The notes under the pieces are model-generated. The model had not been told where the DNA came from. It worked only from the letters and a program-made list of their open reading frames with translations, and ran no database searches. Shown here piece after piece: positions 1 to 5,951 of a stretch of 5,951 nucleotides of DNA. Numbering within the stretch: position 1 is the stretch's first letter; every line of letters begins with the position of its first letter. Both the position numbers and the translations under genes were made by a program. The stretch comes from Actinomycetota bacterium (GTDB taxonomy: Bacteria; Actinomycetota; Actinomycetes; Nanopelagicales; Nanopelagicaceae), in the NCBI GenBank assembly GCA_013205455.1, contig JABMMO010000049.1:1-5951 (forward strand), written 5' to 3'.

Positions 1-419
1 AAATGAGAATCTTTAGCCATTCCTACATCTTTATTATTTATCGTCACGACAGCTACTGATTCAAAACTGCCGAGCGAAAGCACGATTCGTTTGTTCTGCC
101 AAGCATCTGGAATTGTGAAATCACGTTCATAAATTCCAGTTGGATTATGAAGCGGCACAGATGGTGGTAAATTATCAAAAGGCATTTGCGTGTTTGTATA
201 GATTGGCGCATCTTTATAGTGATGTTCACCTTTATTGATAGTCCACAAACTTGGGACGTTTTCAATGTTCCAGCTACCCGCAGGAGTTGCGTCGGCACGA
301 TCTAATAACTGGAAGCGCCACGGTCCATCTAAAGAAATTGAATGCAGGTGCTCCATATTTAGCATCGGTAATCGATTTATCGAAGTCGTTTCCGGGCTAA
401 TCCAATACTTGCCGTACAT
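1..419 (-). CDS. GH2 family beta-galactosidase, N-terminal part (gene continues past left edge)
   Basis: Reading the minus strand from the ATG at 419-417 gives 139 uninterrupted codons to the window edge. The translation matches the start of LacZ-type glycoside hydrolase family 2 enzymes: the leader motif NRLPM (residues 16-20), SLDGPWRFQLL (29-39), DAPIYTN (70-76), NPTGIYERDF (92-101) and VGMAKDSH (132-139), the last lying in the jelly-roll sugar-binding domain. E. coli LacZ has DAPIYTN, NPTGCY and VGYGQDSR at the same places; its Asn of YTN (N102) lies in the active site and corresponds to N76 here. Such enzymes hydrolyse beta-galactosides, usually in the cytoplasm, and I see no signal peptide. 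The catalytic glutamates lie outside the window, so exact specificity (galactosidase versus another GH2 activity) cannot be confirmed. The start is well fixed: a GGAGGG motif precedes it and an in-frame TAG sits five codons upstream. Confidence 0.87.
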   Translation of the reverse strand, partial: MYGKYWISPETTSINRLPMLNMEHLHSISLDGPWRFQLLDRADATPAGSWNIENVPSLWTINKGEHHYKDAPIYTNTQMPFDNLPPSVPLHNPTGIYERDFTIPDAWQNKRIVLSLGSFESVAVVTINNKDVGMAKDSH

Positions 420-422
420 CAG

Positions 423-428
423 CCCTCC
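423..428 (-). promoter_or_regulatory. Ribosome binding site of the GH2 gene
   Basis: The minus strand reads GGAGGG here, a near-perfect anti-16S match, 3 bases before the ATG at 419-417. The spacing is shorter than usual. It is the strongest Shine-Dalgarno sequence seen at any start in the window and decides the GH2 start codon. Confidence 0.6.
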
Positions 429-465
429 AAGCTAAAAATTCGTCAGATTTACCTACGAAAGTCTG

Positions 466-478
466 CCAGAAATTCTGG
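466..478. repeat. 13-bp palindrome, possible operator
   Basis: CCAGAAATTCTGG is a perfect inverted repeat with 6-base arms around one central base. It lies in the divergent GH2/ppk intergenic region, about 47 bases upstream of the GH2 start. The position suits an operator for the sugar-utilisation gene, but the symmetry does not extend outward and there is no central CG as in typical LacI-family operators. Its role is unproven and a chance match is possible. Confidence 0.35.
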
Positions 479-511
479 TGTCCTTACTACCTCTTCTCAG
501 GCAAAACTAGC

Positions 512-526
512 GGTCGGAAAAGGTCG
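512..526 (+). repeat. Direct repeat GGTCG spaced one helical turn
   Basis: GGTCG occurs at 512-516 and again at 522-526, a 10-base period, immediately upstream of the candidate ppk -35 element at 531. Tandem half-sites in this position are typical of response-regulator activators. Pho-type boxes have an 11-base period, so this is not a clean match to a known box. The repeat is short and may be chance. Confidence 0.2.
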
Positions 527-530
527 AGAG

Positions 531-559
531 TTGTTGAAGGTCTAGCAACTATTTAGAAT
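531..559 (+). promoter_or_regulatory. Candidate promoter of the ppk unit
   Basis: TAGAAT at 554-559 matches five of six bases of the -10 consensus. TTGTTG at 531-536, 17 bases upstream, keeps the TTG of the -35 consensus. Transcription would start near 566, only a few bases before the ATG at 570, implying a near-leaderless mRNA. No Shine-Dalgarno sequence precedes that ATG, which agrees. The assignment is by eye only. Confidence 0.4.
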
Positions 560-569
560 ATATACCCCC

Positions 570-2687
570 ATGTTTAACTTCCCGTTCATAAAAGGTTTCA
601 ATAATCAACCCATGACTACTGAATTCCCCAATGATTTTTCAGAGCTTCTAATCGATCGGGAATTAAGTTGGTTAGATTTCAATCAACGAGTTTTAGAACT
701 AGCTGAAGATAATTCACTGCCGCTGCTTGAAAGGGTTAGATTCTTAGCAATTTTTTCCTCAAATTTAGATGATTTTTATATGATTCGTGTTGCCACCGTA
801 AAACGTAAGATTGAAAATGGAATTACCCAAAAAGGTATCGCTGGACTAACTCCGAGCGAATTACTGAGTAAAGTCCTAATAAAAAGTAGAGAGTTAGCAG
901 ATAGAAAAGCCGCTTTATTTCATAACGAACTAAAGCCGGCACTGGCTGCCCAAGAAATAGAGCTAACAAGTTGGGATAATTTAAATGATTTGGAGAAGAG
1001 TTACTTAAAAGAGTATTTTCTAAATACAATATTTCCGATTCTAACACCATTAGCGGTCGACCCTCTTCATCCCTTCCCATATATTTCTGGACTTTCCTTA
1101 AATCTTGCAATAGTAGTTAGTCATAAAGAAAAAAGTGATAAATTCTTTGCGCGGGTTAAAGTTCCTCCAGTAATCCCTAGATTTGTGAAAACTCAAAAAT
1201 CTGCGATACATAGATATGTAACTCTAGAAGAAGTAATAGTTGCGAATTTACAAGAGCTATTTCCTGGGATGACTATCGAGGATTATTTCACCTTTAGAGT
1301 AACTAGGAATCAAGATTTTGAAATTGAAGAGGAAGATAGCGAAGATTTACTTGAAACTATGGAGCAGGAGTTGCTTCAACGAAGATTTGGCCCACCAGTG
1401 AGATTAGAAGTTGATCGCAAAATTAAACCGGAATTACTTTCGCTTTTAATTGATGAATTAGAGATTACTGAAGCTGAAGTAATCCAAAGGCAGGGGCCGA
1501 TTGATTTAACTTGTCTAAACCAAATTGCGGACATTGATAGAAAAGATTTGAAATATCCAGTTTTTAGGAGCAAAACCTCAAAATTCCTGCTTGAAACTGA
1601 GAGCGAGGACAGTGAGGCTTTCTTTGACTCATTGAAGAATAATGAAGTACTGCTCCATCACCCATATGAATCATTTACAACTTCAGTTGTTAGGTTTTTG
1701 GAGAACGCTGCAAGGGATCCGCAGGTGTTAGCAATAAAGCAGACTCTTTACCGAACTTCCGGAGATTCACCAATAGTTGATGCCTTGATTGAAGCAGCTG
1801 AGGCTGGAAAGCAAGTCTTAGCGGTTGTGGAAATTCGTGCACGTTTTGATGAACTCGCAAACGTTCGCTGGGCCAGAAAACTTGAAAGTGCTGGAGTCCA
1901 TGTTGTGTATGGGCTTATGGGAATGAAAACTCATGCGAAGCTCTCTTTGATTGTTAGACAAGAGACCAATAGTTTACGTCGCTACTGCCATGTCGGAACC
2001 GGAAATTACAACCCTAAAACCGCACGTTTATATGAGGACTGGGGATTGATAAGTTCGGATCCAGATCTCGGTCACGATCTTTCTAGATTATTTAATCAAT
2101 TATCTGGTTTTGTAGTAGATACGGAATTTTCAAGACTTCTTGTGGCGCCGAGATCTTTGCGAAGTGGATTGTTAGGAAAAATTGAGAAAGAAATAGAGAA
2201 CGCCAAAAAAGGATTGCCCTCGGGAATTAGATTCAAATTGAATTCACTATTGGATGAAGCATTTGTTGATGCACTTTATCGAGCATCGACAGCTGGCGTA
2301 AAAGTGGAGTTAGTAACTAGAGGAATTTGCTCATTGAAACCAGAAATTCCTGGAGTATCCGAAAATATTAAGGTTCGATCAATTGTTGGTAGATTTCTTG
2401 AGCATTCCAGAATATTCAATTTCGCCAATGGTGGCGAAACCGAATTCTGGATCGGTAGCGCCGACTTAATGGAACGTAACTTAGATCGCAGAGTTGAAGC
2501 ACTTGTGAAGATTATTGCACCCGAACATAAAGCAACGCTAAATGCCGAGTTAGAAGGGTATTTTGCCGAAGATATTGACCGGTGGGAGTTAGACCAAAAC
2601 GGTACTTGGCATAGAAAAGATAAAGATGTTCACGGCAAGAAATTTATTTCTTTGCACGCTCGGCTAATCGATAGATTGAAACGATGA
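570..2687 (+). CDS. ppk: Polyphosphate kinase PPK1
   Basis: This 705-residue cytoplasmic enzyme reversibly transfers the ATP gamma-phosphate onto a polyphosphate chain. All four PPK1 domains are present; by alignment to E. coli they run roughly 22-126 (N), 127-337 (head), 338-522 (C1) and 523-705 (C2). Key residues are conserved at a constant offset of +20 from E. coli: N65 in SSNLD, R395 in TLYR, R425 in IRARFDE, H455 in KTHAK (the autophosphorylated histidine), R584 in VTRG and H612 in LEHSR. The enzyme should therefore be active. Length is normal for the family. The ATG at 570 has no Shine-Dalgarno but follows the candidate promoter closely. An internal ATG at 612 (M15), with a distant AAAGG at 591-595, is a possible alternative start that would not touch the conserved core. 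The stop overlaps the next gene by 4 bases. PPK1 followed by a MutT1-like gene also occurs in Mycobacterium tuberculosis (Rv2984-Rv2985). Confidence 0.97.
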   Translation: MFNFPFIKGFNNQPMTTEFPNDFSELLIDRELSWLDFNQRVLELAEDNSLPLLERVRFLAIFSSNLDDFYMIRVATVKRKIENGITQKGIAGLTPSELLSKVLIKSRELADRKAALFHNELKPALAAQEIELTSWDNLNDLEKSYLKEYFLNTIFPILTPLAVDPLHPFPYISGLSLNLAIVVSHKEKSDKFFARVKVPPVIPRFVKTQKSAIHRYVTLEEVIVANLQELFPGMTIEDYFTFRVTRNQDFEIEEEDSEDLLETMEQELLQRRFGPPVRLEVDRKIKPELLSLLIDELEITEAEVIQRQGPIDLTCLNQIADIDRKDLKYPVFRSKTSKFLLETESEDSEAFFDSLKNNEVLLHHPYESFTTSVVRFLENAARDPQVLAIKQTLYRTSGDSPIVDALIEAAEAGKQVLAVVEIRARFDELANVRWARKLESAGVHVVYGLMGMKTHAKLSLIVRQETNSLRRYCHVGTGNYNPKTARLYEDWGLISSDPDLGHDLSRLFNQLSGFVVDTEFSRLLVAPRSLRSGLLGKIEKEIENAKKGLPSGIRFKLNSLLDEAFVDALYRASTAGVKVELVTRGICSLKPEIPGVSENIKVRSIVGRFLEHSRIFNFANGGETEFWIGSADLMERNLDRRVEALVKIIAPEHKATLNAELEGYFAEDIDRWELDQNGTWHRKDKDVHGKKFISLHARLIDRLKR

Positions 2688-3574
2688 TGAGTTCCAGAGT
2701 ACTTGCGGCTGGTGCCATAGTTTGGCGCAGGAACGATAGCGATGAATTAGAAGTTGCACTTATACATCGTCCGAAATACGACGATTGGTCGTTTCCAAAA
2801 GGTAAATTAGAAGAGAATGAAATTGCAATTGCTTGTGCATTTCGAGAGGTGATGGAAGAGACCGGGTTTTCAATAGTTATGGGGCCATATATTGGCGAGT
2901 TAAATTATTTAACTCACGGAATCAATAAGAATGTGCAATATTGGTCGGCTCGGTTCATTTCTGTAGTAGGTGTACCGCAACCAAGTGAAGTAGATGTTGT
3001 GAAGTGGTTTTCAATTTCTGAGGCTGAAGTAAAGCTCTCCCGTCCAGACGATATTTCAATTTTAAAGACTTTCATGAATTTTGATTTGGACACAAATGTT
3101 CTTGTTTTGTTACGGCACGCTGAAGCGCTAGATAGAAATGAATGGATTGGTGATGATGGCGATCGTCCACTGATTCAATTAGGACAATTACAAGCTAAAC
3201 GTTTATTAAGTACGATGCAAGTTTATGGAATTGAAGAGATTCATTCATCGGCTGCTGTTAGGTGTTATGAAACTGTTACACCAATTGCGCGTAGCCTTAA
3301 TTTAAATTTAATATTTGCAGAAGATTTAAGTGAATATGTCTACGCTAAAAATCCAGATAAACCTTTGAAATATATTAGAAAACTCCTAAATTTACATAGC
3401 AATGTGATTGCATGCAGTCATAATCCAATACTTCCGGAAATTATGGCGAATCTAGTTGAGAAATCTGGCGTAGAAACCACGCATACTAAACTCGAACCTG
3501 GTGATGCGTGGATTGTGCATCATGTTGATAATGTCGTAATTTCTATTGATTTTTTAGCAGCACCTGCCGTTTAA
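2684..3574 (+). CDS. mutT1: MutT1-like Nudix hydrolase fused to a histidine phosphatase domain
   Basis: This is a 296-residue two-domain protein. Residues about 1-130 are a Nudix domain with a complete Nudix box at 40-62 (G40, E46, R54-E55, E58-E59, G61). Residues about 136-296 are a histidine phosphatase (SixA/phosphoglycerate-mutase-like) domain with the catalytic LLRHAE motif (R144, H145), D160-RPL, SSAAVRCYET (188-197) and the second histidine, H246, in CSHNP. The order and length match M. tuberculosis MutT1 (Rv2985), which hydrolyses 8-oxo-dGTP and 8-oxo-GTP and also acts on diadenosine polyphosphates. Both active sites look intact here. The ATG overlaps the ppk stop as ATGA and has no good ribosome binding site, so translation is probably coupled to ppk. 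ATG at 2687 (M2) is an alternative start. The precise substrate is inferred from the family. Confidence 0.92.
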   Translation: MMSSRVLAAGAIVWRRNDSDELEVALIHRPKYDDWSFPKGKLEENEIAIACAFREVMEETGFSIVMGPYIGELNYLTHGINKNVQYWSARFISVVGVPQPSEVDVVKWFSISEAEVKLSRPDDISILKTFMNFDLDTNVLVLLRHAEALDRNEWIGDDGDRPLIQLGQLQAKRLLSTMQVYGIEEIHSSAAVRCYETVTPIARSLNLNLIFAEDLSEYVYAKNPDKPLKYIRKLLNLHSNVIACSHNPILPEIMANLVEKSGVETTHTKLEPGDAWIVHHVDNVVISIDFLAAPAV

Positions 3575-3577
3575 AAA

Positions 3578-4495
3578 CTAAACTTCCATCCAATCCATCC
3601 ACTTTAGAACAATGCCTTCACGAAGTGCCCAAGGACAAATTTCTAGTTGATCCACATCTAAGTTGCGCATGACACTTTCGGCAACATACGCACCGGCCAC
3701 AATTTGTCGGGCTCTACCGGCAGATACACCAGGTAAATCTGCTCGGTCATCAAGGCTCATCTCCGCCAATCTTGGCGTTATTTTCCGCAATGAATCAATT
3801 CTTAAATCTTTACCATTTCCTGGAATCCAGTCTGCACATAATCTTGCAAGCGTTCGGAAAGTTTTGCTTGTAGCAATCGCACGATCAGTACCTTGATTTT
3901 GTACAAGTGCGGGTAAAATTTCGCCTAATTTATTCTCTATATGATCTCGCATAGATCGTAAACTTTTTTTAGTAAATGGGTCACCTTCCAAAAGATCTTT
4001 AGTTAACCGAGCTGCACCAAGTGGTAGCGAAAACGCCACATCGGGAGCTTCATTAACACCAACTGCAATTTCAAGTGAACCTCCACCAATATCTAACATT
4101 AGAAGTCGGCCACTGGACCATCCGTACCAACGTCTGGCAGCTAAGAAAGTTGTCCGCGCCTCTTCTTCGCCAGAAAGTACTTGTAGATCAATTTCATACT
4201 CCTTGTTGATTAACTCAATTATCTCTGCACCATTTTTTGCATCTCGGAGCGCTGACGTGGCAAACGGGAGCAACTCTTTTGTATTTGCCAAGTTTGCTTC
4301 TTTTAGCGCGCGCCCAATGCAACTTCGTAAAGCTTCAATACCGTCATTCGAGATATTTCCATTTTCATCAAGGTATGAAGTTAACTGGAGATCTTCCTTA
4401 AAATTCGCAGTCGGATTTGGACGAGCACCTGGAGCTGTGTCTACTATTTGCAGGTGCACCGTATTTGATCCAACATCTAAAACACCTAGCCTCAT
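3578..4495 (-). CDS. ppx: Ppx/GppA family phosphatase (probable exopolyphosphatase)
   Basis: This 305-residue protein has the ASKHA-fold Ppx/GppA signatures: the phosphate-1 loop DVGSNTVHLQIVD (7-19), SGEEEAR (108-114) with the glutamate expected to be catalytic, the phosphate-2 loop LDIGGGSLEIAVG (134-146), and the C-terminal GVSAGRARQIVAGA (256-269) and ALREGI (290-295) blocks. It probably releases phosphate from the ends of polyphosphate chains; related enzymes also act on pppGpp, so GppA-type activity is an alternative. It is far shorter than E. coli Ppx (513 residues) and lacks the C-terminal HD-like domain, as in the short mycobacterial Ppx1 (Rv0496). Its ATG overlaps the stop of the upstream glycosyltransferase by 4 bases (ATGA), so the two genes are probably co-transcribed. 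It ends 3 bases from the end of the convergent mutT1-like gene. Confidence 0.93.
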   Translation of the reverse strand: MRLGVLDVGSNTVHLQIVDTAPGARPNPTANFKEDLQLTSYLDENGNISNDGIEALRSCIGRALKEANLANTKELLPFATSALRDAKNGAEIIELINKEYEIDLQVLSGEEEARTTFLAARRWYGWSSGRLLMLDIGGGSLEIAVGVNEAPDVAFSLPLGAARLTKDLLEGDPFTKKSLRSMRDHIENKLGEILPALVQNQGTDRAIATSKTFRTLARLCADWIPGNGKDLRIDSLRKITPRLAEMSLDDRADLPGVSAGRARQIVAGAYVAESVMRNLDVDQLEICPWALREGIVLKWMDWMEV

Positions 4496-5931
4496 TTTTT
4501 AGAACCTTTAGCGGGTAATTCATAAGCACGGTTTGCAATTTCGTGACGGCGCTGCAGATATTCTGGAGATGAGTTTGAAATCAGATGTTCGAATCTTCTT
4601 GGAGCTTTAACAAATGCCTGTAGCTCTTCTGCTTTTGACGAATTAGAGTAAATAGGTGCTCCTGTAATTTGCGGAGTATTTGCTTTATGTGGGAATAGCG
4701 TTCTATAGGAGAGTCCAACTTTTTCCAGAAAGAAAATAATTAAATACTTAATAGCGTTGATTGGGCTTTTTCGTAGGACTTCAAATATAGAGAACCCACC
4801 ATAACGGATACTGCGCAACATTCGAGTTGCTGCTAACGGCTTTGAGAGTGTTAGCAAGAAATCAGCAATTTCCGCCGCGCCGGTTGTCGCTGGAAGTTTT
4901 GCGCAACTTTCGGATAGTGATTTCCTAACGCTCTCGATTTGAAGTTTCTTAACGGTATTTTCAATATCAGTAAGATTTGATTGGTCGGCCATTAGCGCGA
5001 CGTTGTTATCAGCACACCAACGGGCACGAGTTTCTTGATCATCGGTACCTCGGATATTTGCTACAAAAACCGTTGGCAAACCAGCTGCTAACAATTCATG
5101 GACACCGTTATATCCGGCAGCACAAATTCCAGCTTCGAAAGCATGAAGTAAGTCTGCCAATGGAAAGTAACGTGCAACTTTTATATCTAGCTCGACAGGT
5201 GCAAGTGAATTGCCATTTTTGTCTTTTGGTTCTTTAGTCAAGACAACCTGTAGATCTTTCCATCCAATTAGTCCAGATAGTGCGGCTTGCATTTTTTCGT
5301 TTACATCTGCATCACCAGTACCGAGTTGAACCAAGACGGCAGGTCGATTCACATCTAATCCTAATTTTTCTTTTGCCGCTTTTTTATTTAGCACGCTACT
5401 TTCTTTAAAAAGCGAGACAGGTGAAACTAATTTTGATTCCTTTCGTTTTGATGTTGGTCCTTTGTCGTATGCGCGCGCGTAATCACCGGGTTCAATTACA
5501 TAATCCATAATTTTTGATTGAGCTCCCAATACAAAGCGCTGTGGTTTCTTCTGCCATAAACCACGTCGGATCCAAATTAACGTCAACTCTGGTTTTGCCA
5601 TTTTTGCTGCGAGTATTCCTGGATATGGAACTACGCCATCAAAAGTAAGAATTGTGGCGCCAGTCTCTTCAACTAACGCAAGTATTCGATCTTTTAAATA
5701 TTTATCCCATTTATATCTAGGCATAAGTCCGCGATCTCTGCCAGTTATATATTCGGCAGGGATTCCGGTTGCTTCTGGGATTTGCGCTATAGCGCTTGCC
5801 ATTGAAATGATTATTGGGTTTGCACGATCTTGAAGAGCTACTCCGATCGCCGTAGCGCGAGCTAAATGGCCCATGCCAATACCGTTGCTAGTCGCAAGGA
5901 TGATGGTTGGCTTTGCGTTACTGGCTTGCAT
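4492..5931 (-). CDS. GT-B fold glycosyltransferase, GT28/MurG-like, unknown acceptor
   Basis: This is a 479-residue protein of two Rossmann-like halves. The N-terminal half opens with a hydrophobic beta-strand (TIILATSNG, 9-17) and the glycine-rich GIGMGHLARA (17-26), comparable to the GGTGGH loop of MurG. The C-terminal half carries QLGTGD (202-207) and GYNGVHELLAAGLPTVFVAN (273-292), the nucleotide-sugar donor site typical of glycosyltransferase family 28. There is no signal peptide. From about 363 to the end is a basic extension with one hydrophobic stretch (AIKYLIIFFLEKVGL, 393-407) that may sit on the membrane face. It is probably cytoplasmic or membrane-associated and transfers a sugar to an envelope or lipid acceptor, but neither donor nor acceptor can be read from the sequence. 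True MurG is unlikely given the context and the long tail. The frame stays open upstream of the ATG to the window edge, so a longer start outside the window is not excluded; M1 sits at the expected distance from the first strand. Confidence 0.82.
   Translation of the reverse strand: MQASNAKPTIILATSNGIGMGHLARATAIGVALQDRANPIIISMASAIAQIPEATGIPAEYITGRDRGLMPRYKWDKYLKDRILALVEETGATILTFDGVVPYPGILAAKMAKPELTLIWIRRGLWQKKPQRFVLGAQSKIMDYVIEPGDYARAYDKGPTSKRKESKLVSPVSLFKESSVLNKKAAKEKLGLDVNRPAVLVQLGTGDADVNEKMQAALSGLIGWKDLQVVLTKEPKDKNGNSLAPVELDIKVARYFPLADLLHAFEAGICAAGYNGVHELLAAGLPTVFVANIRGTDDQETRARWCADNNVALMADQSNLTDIENTVKKLQIESVRKSLSESCAKLPATTGAAEIADFLLTLSKPLAATRMLRSIRYGGFSIFEVLRKSPINAIKYLIIFFLEKVGLSYRTLFPHKANTPQITGAPIYSNSSKAEELQAFVKAPRRFEHLISNSSPEYLQRRHEIANRAYELPAKGSKK
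4505..4509 (-). promoter_or_regulatory. Ribosome binding site of the Ppx/GppA gene
   Basis: The minus strand reads AAAGG, 9 bases before the ATG at 4495-4493 and inside the last codons of the glycosyltransferase gene. It is a modest Shine-Dalgarno match at good spacing, so this gene could be translated independently as well as by coupling. Confidence 0.4.
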
Positions 5932-5937
5932 GTGGCG

Positions 5938-5943
5938 AGAGTA
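5938..5943 (-). promoter_or_regulatory. Possible -10 element for a leaderless glycosyltransferase transcript
   Basis: The minus strand reads TACTCT, fitting the actinobacterial TANNNT pattern, exactly 6 bases before the ATG at 5931. No Shine-Dalgarno sequence is visible before that ATG. Together these suggest transcription starting at the A of the start codon. The -35 region lies beyond the window, so this remains tentative. Confidence 0.27.
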
Positions 5944-5951
5944 TCGGAAGC

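Noticed and set aside
53..298. An 81-codon open frame on the minus strand inside the GH2 region
   Set aside because: It lies in a different frame from the GH2 coding sequence, which has clear family motifs over the same bases. It has no recognisable domain.
235..435. A 66-codon open frame on the plus strand
   Set aside because: It is antisense to the GH2 start and its RBS, with no family resemblance; it is a shadow of the real gene.
823..1110. A 95-codon minus-strand frame inside ppk
   Set aside because: It is fully contained in the conserved PPK1 sequence and has no ribosome binding site or known motif.
3555..3590. Possible bidirectional Rho-independent terminator at the convergent junction
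   Set aside because: The only inverted repeats are a 5-bp AT-rich stem (GTTTA/TAAAC) and a 4-bp GCAG/CTGC stem inside the mutT1-like gene; neither has a GC-rich stem followed by a T-tract.
3663..3896. Plus-strand frames inside the ppx gene (also 4203-4502) and inside the glycosyltransferase gene (4977-5237)
   Set aside because: All are antisense to genes with strong family motifs and show no domain features of their own.
4492..5931. Assignment of the glycosyltransferase as MurG
   Set aside because: The family-28 donor motif is shared, but the glycine loop differs, the protein is about 120 residues longer, and there are no division or cell-wall cluster genes nearby.
1..5951. Mobile elements, CRISPR arrays, tRNA or rRNA genes
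   Set aside because: No transposase or integrase motifs, no regularly spaced repeats, and almost no noncoding space in which such RNA genes could lie.

Overview
This window looks like core chromosome from an AT-rich (low-GC) actinobacterium. The protein architectures are actinobacterial: PPK1 directly followed by a MutT1-type protein (Nudix domain fused to a histidine phosphatase), and a short Ppx/GppA phosphatase without the C-terminal HD domain of the E. coli enzyme. The AT-rich codon usage, with tight 4-bp gene overlaps and very short spacers, fits streamlined aquatic lineages such as Nanopelagicales (acI). That placement is inference from style, not from a marker gene.

Layout. Positions 1-419 (minus strand) hold the first 139 codons of a glycoside hydrolase family 2 beta-galactosidase running off the left edge. 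Positions 420-569 are a divergent intergenic region with the GH2 ribosome binding site, a small palindrome, a short direct repeat and a candidate promoter pointing at ppk. Positions 570-3574 (plus) are a two-gene unit: polyphosphate kinase and a Nudix/histidine-phosphatase protein, joined by an ATGA overlap. Positions 3578-5931 (minus) are a second two-gene unit: a GT-B glycosyltransferase followed by a Ppx/GppA phosphatase, also joined by an ATGA overlap. The two units converge with only 3 bases between their stop codons.

How the genes fit together. PPK1 makes polyphosphate reversibly from ATP. The Ppx/GppA protein is the likely polyphosphate-degrading counterpart, encoded tail-to-tail with the synthesis unit. 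The MutT1-like protein probably cleans oxidised or dinucleoside polyphosphate nucleotides. The glycosyltransferase has no identifiable substrate. The GH2 enzyme belongs to sugar catabolism and is transcribed away from the rest.

I see no novel defence, mobile or RNA-based system here. The points of interest are the gene arrangement, the apparently near-leaderless starts, the glycosyltransferase with its basic C-terminal extension, and the edge-truncated GH2 gene.
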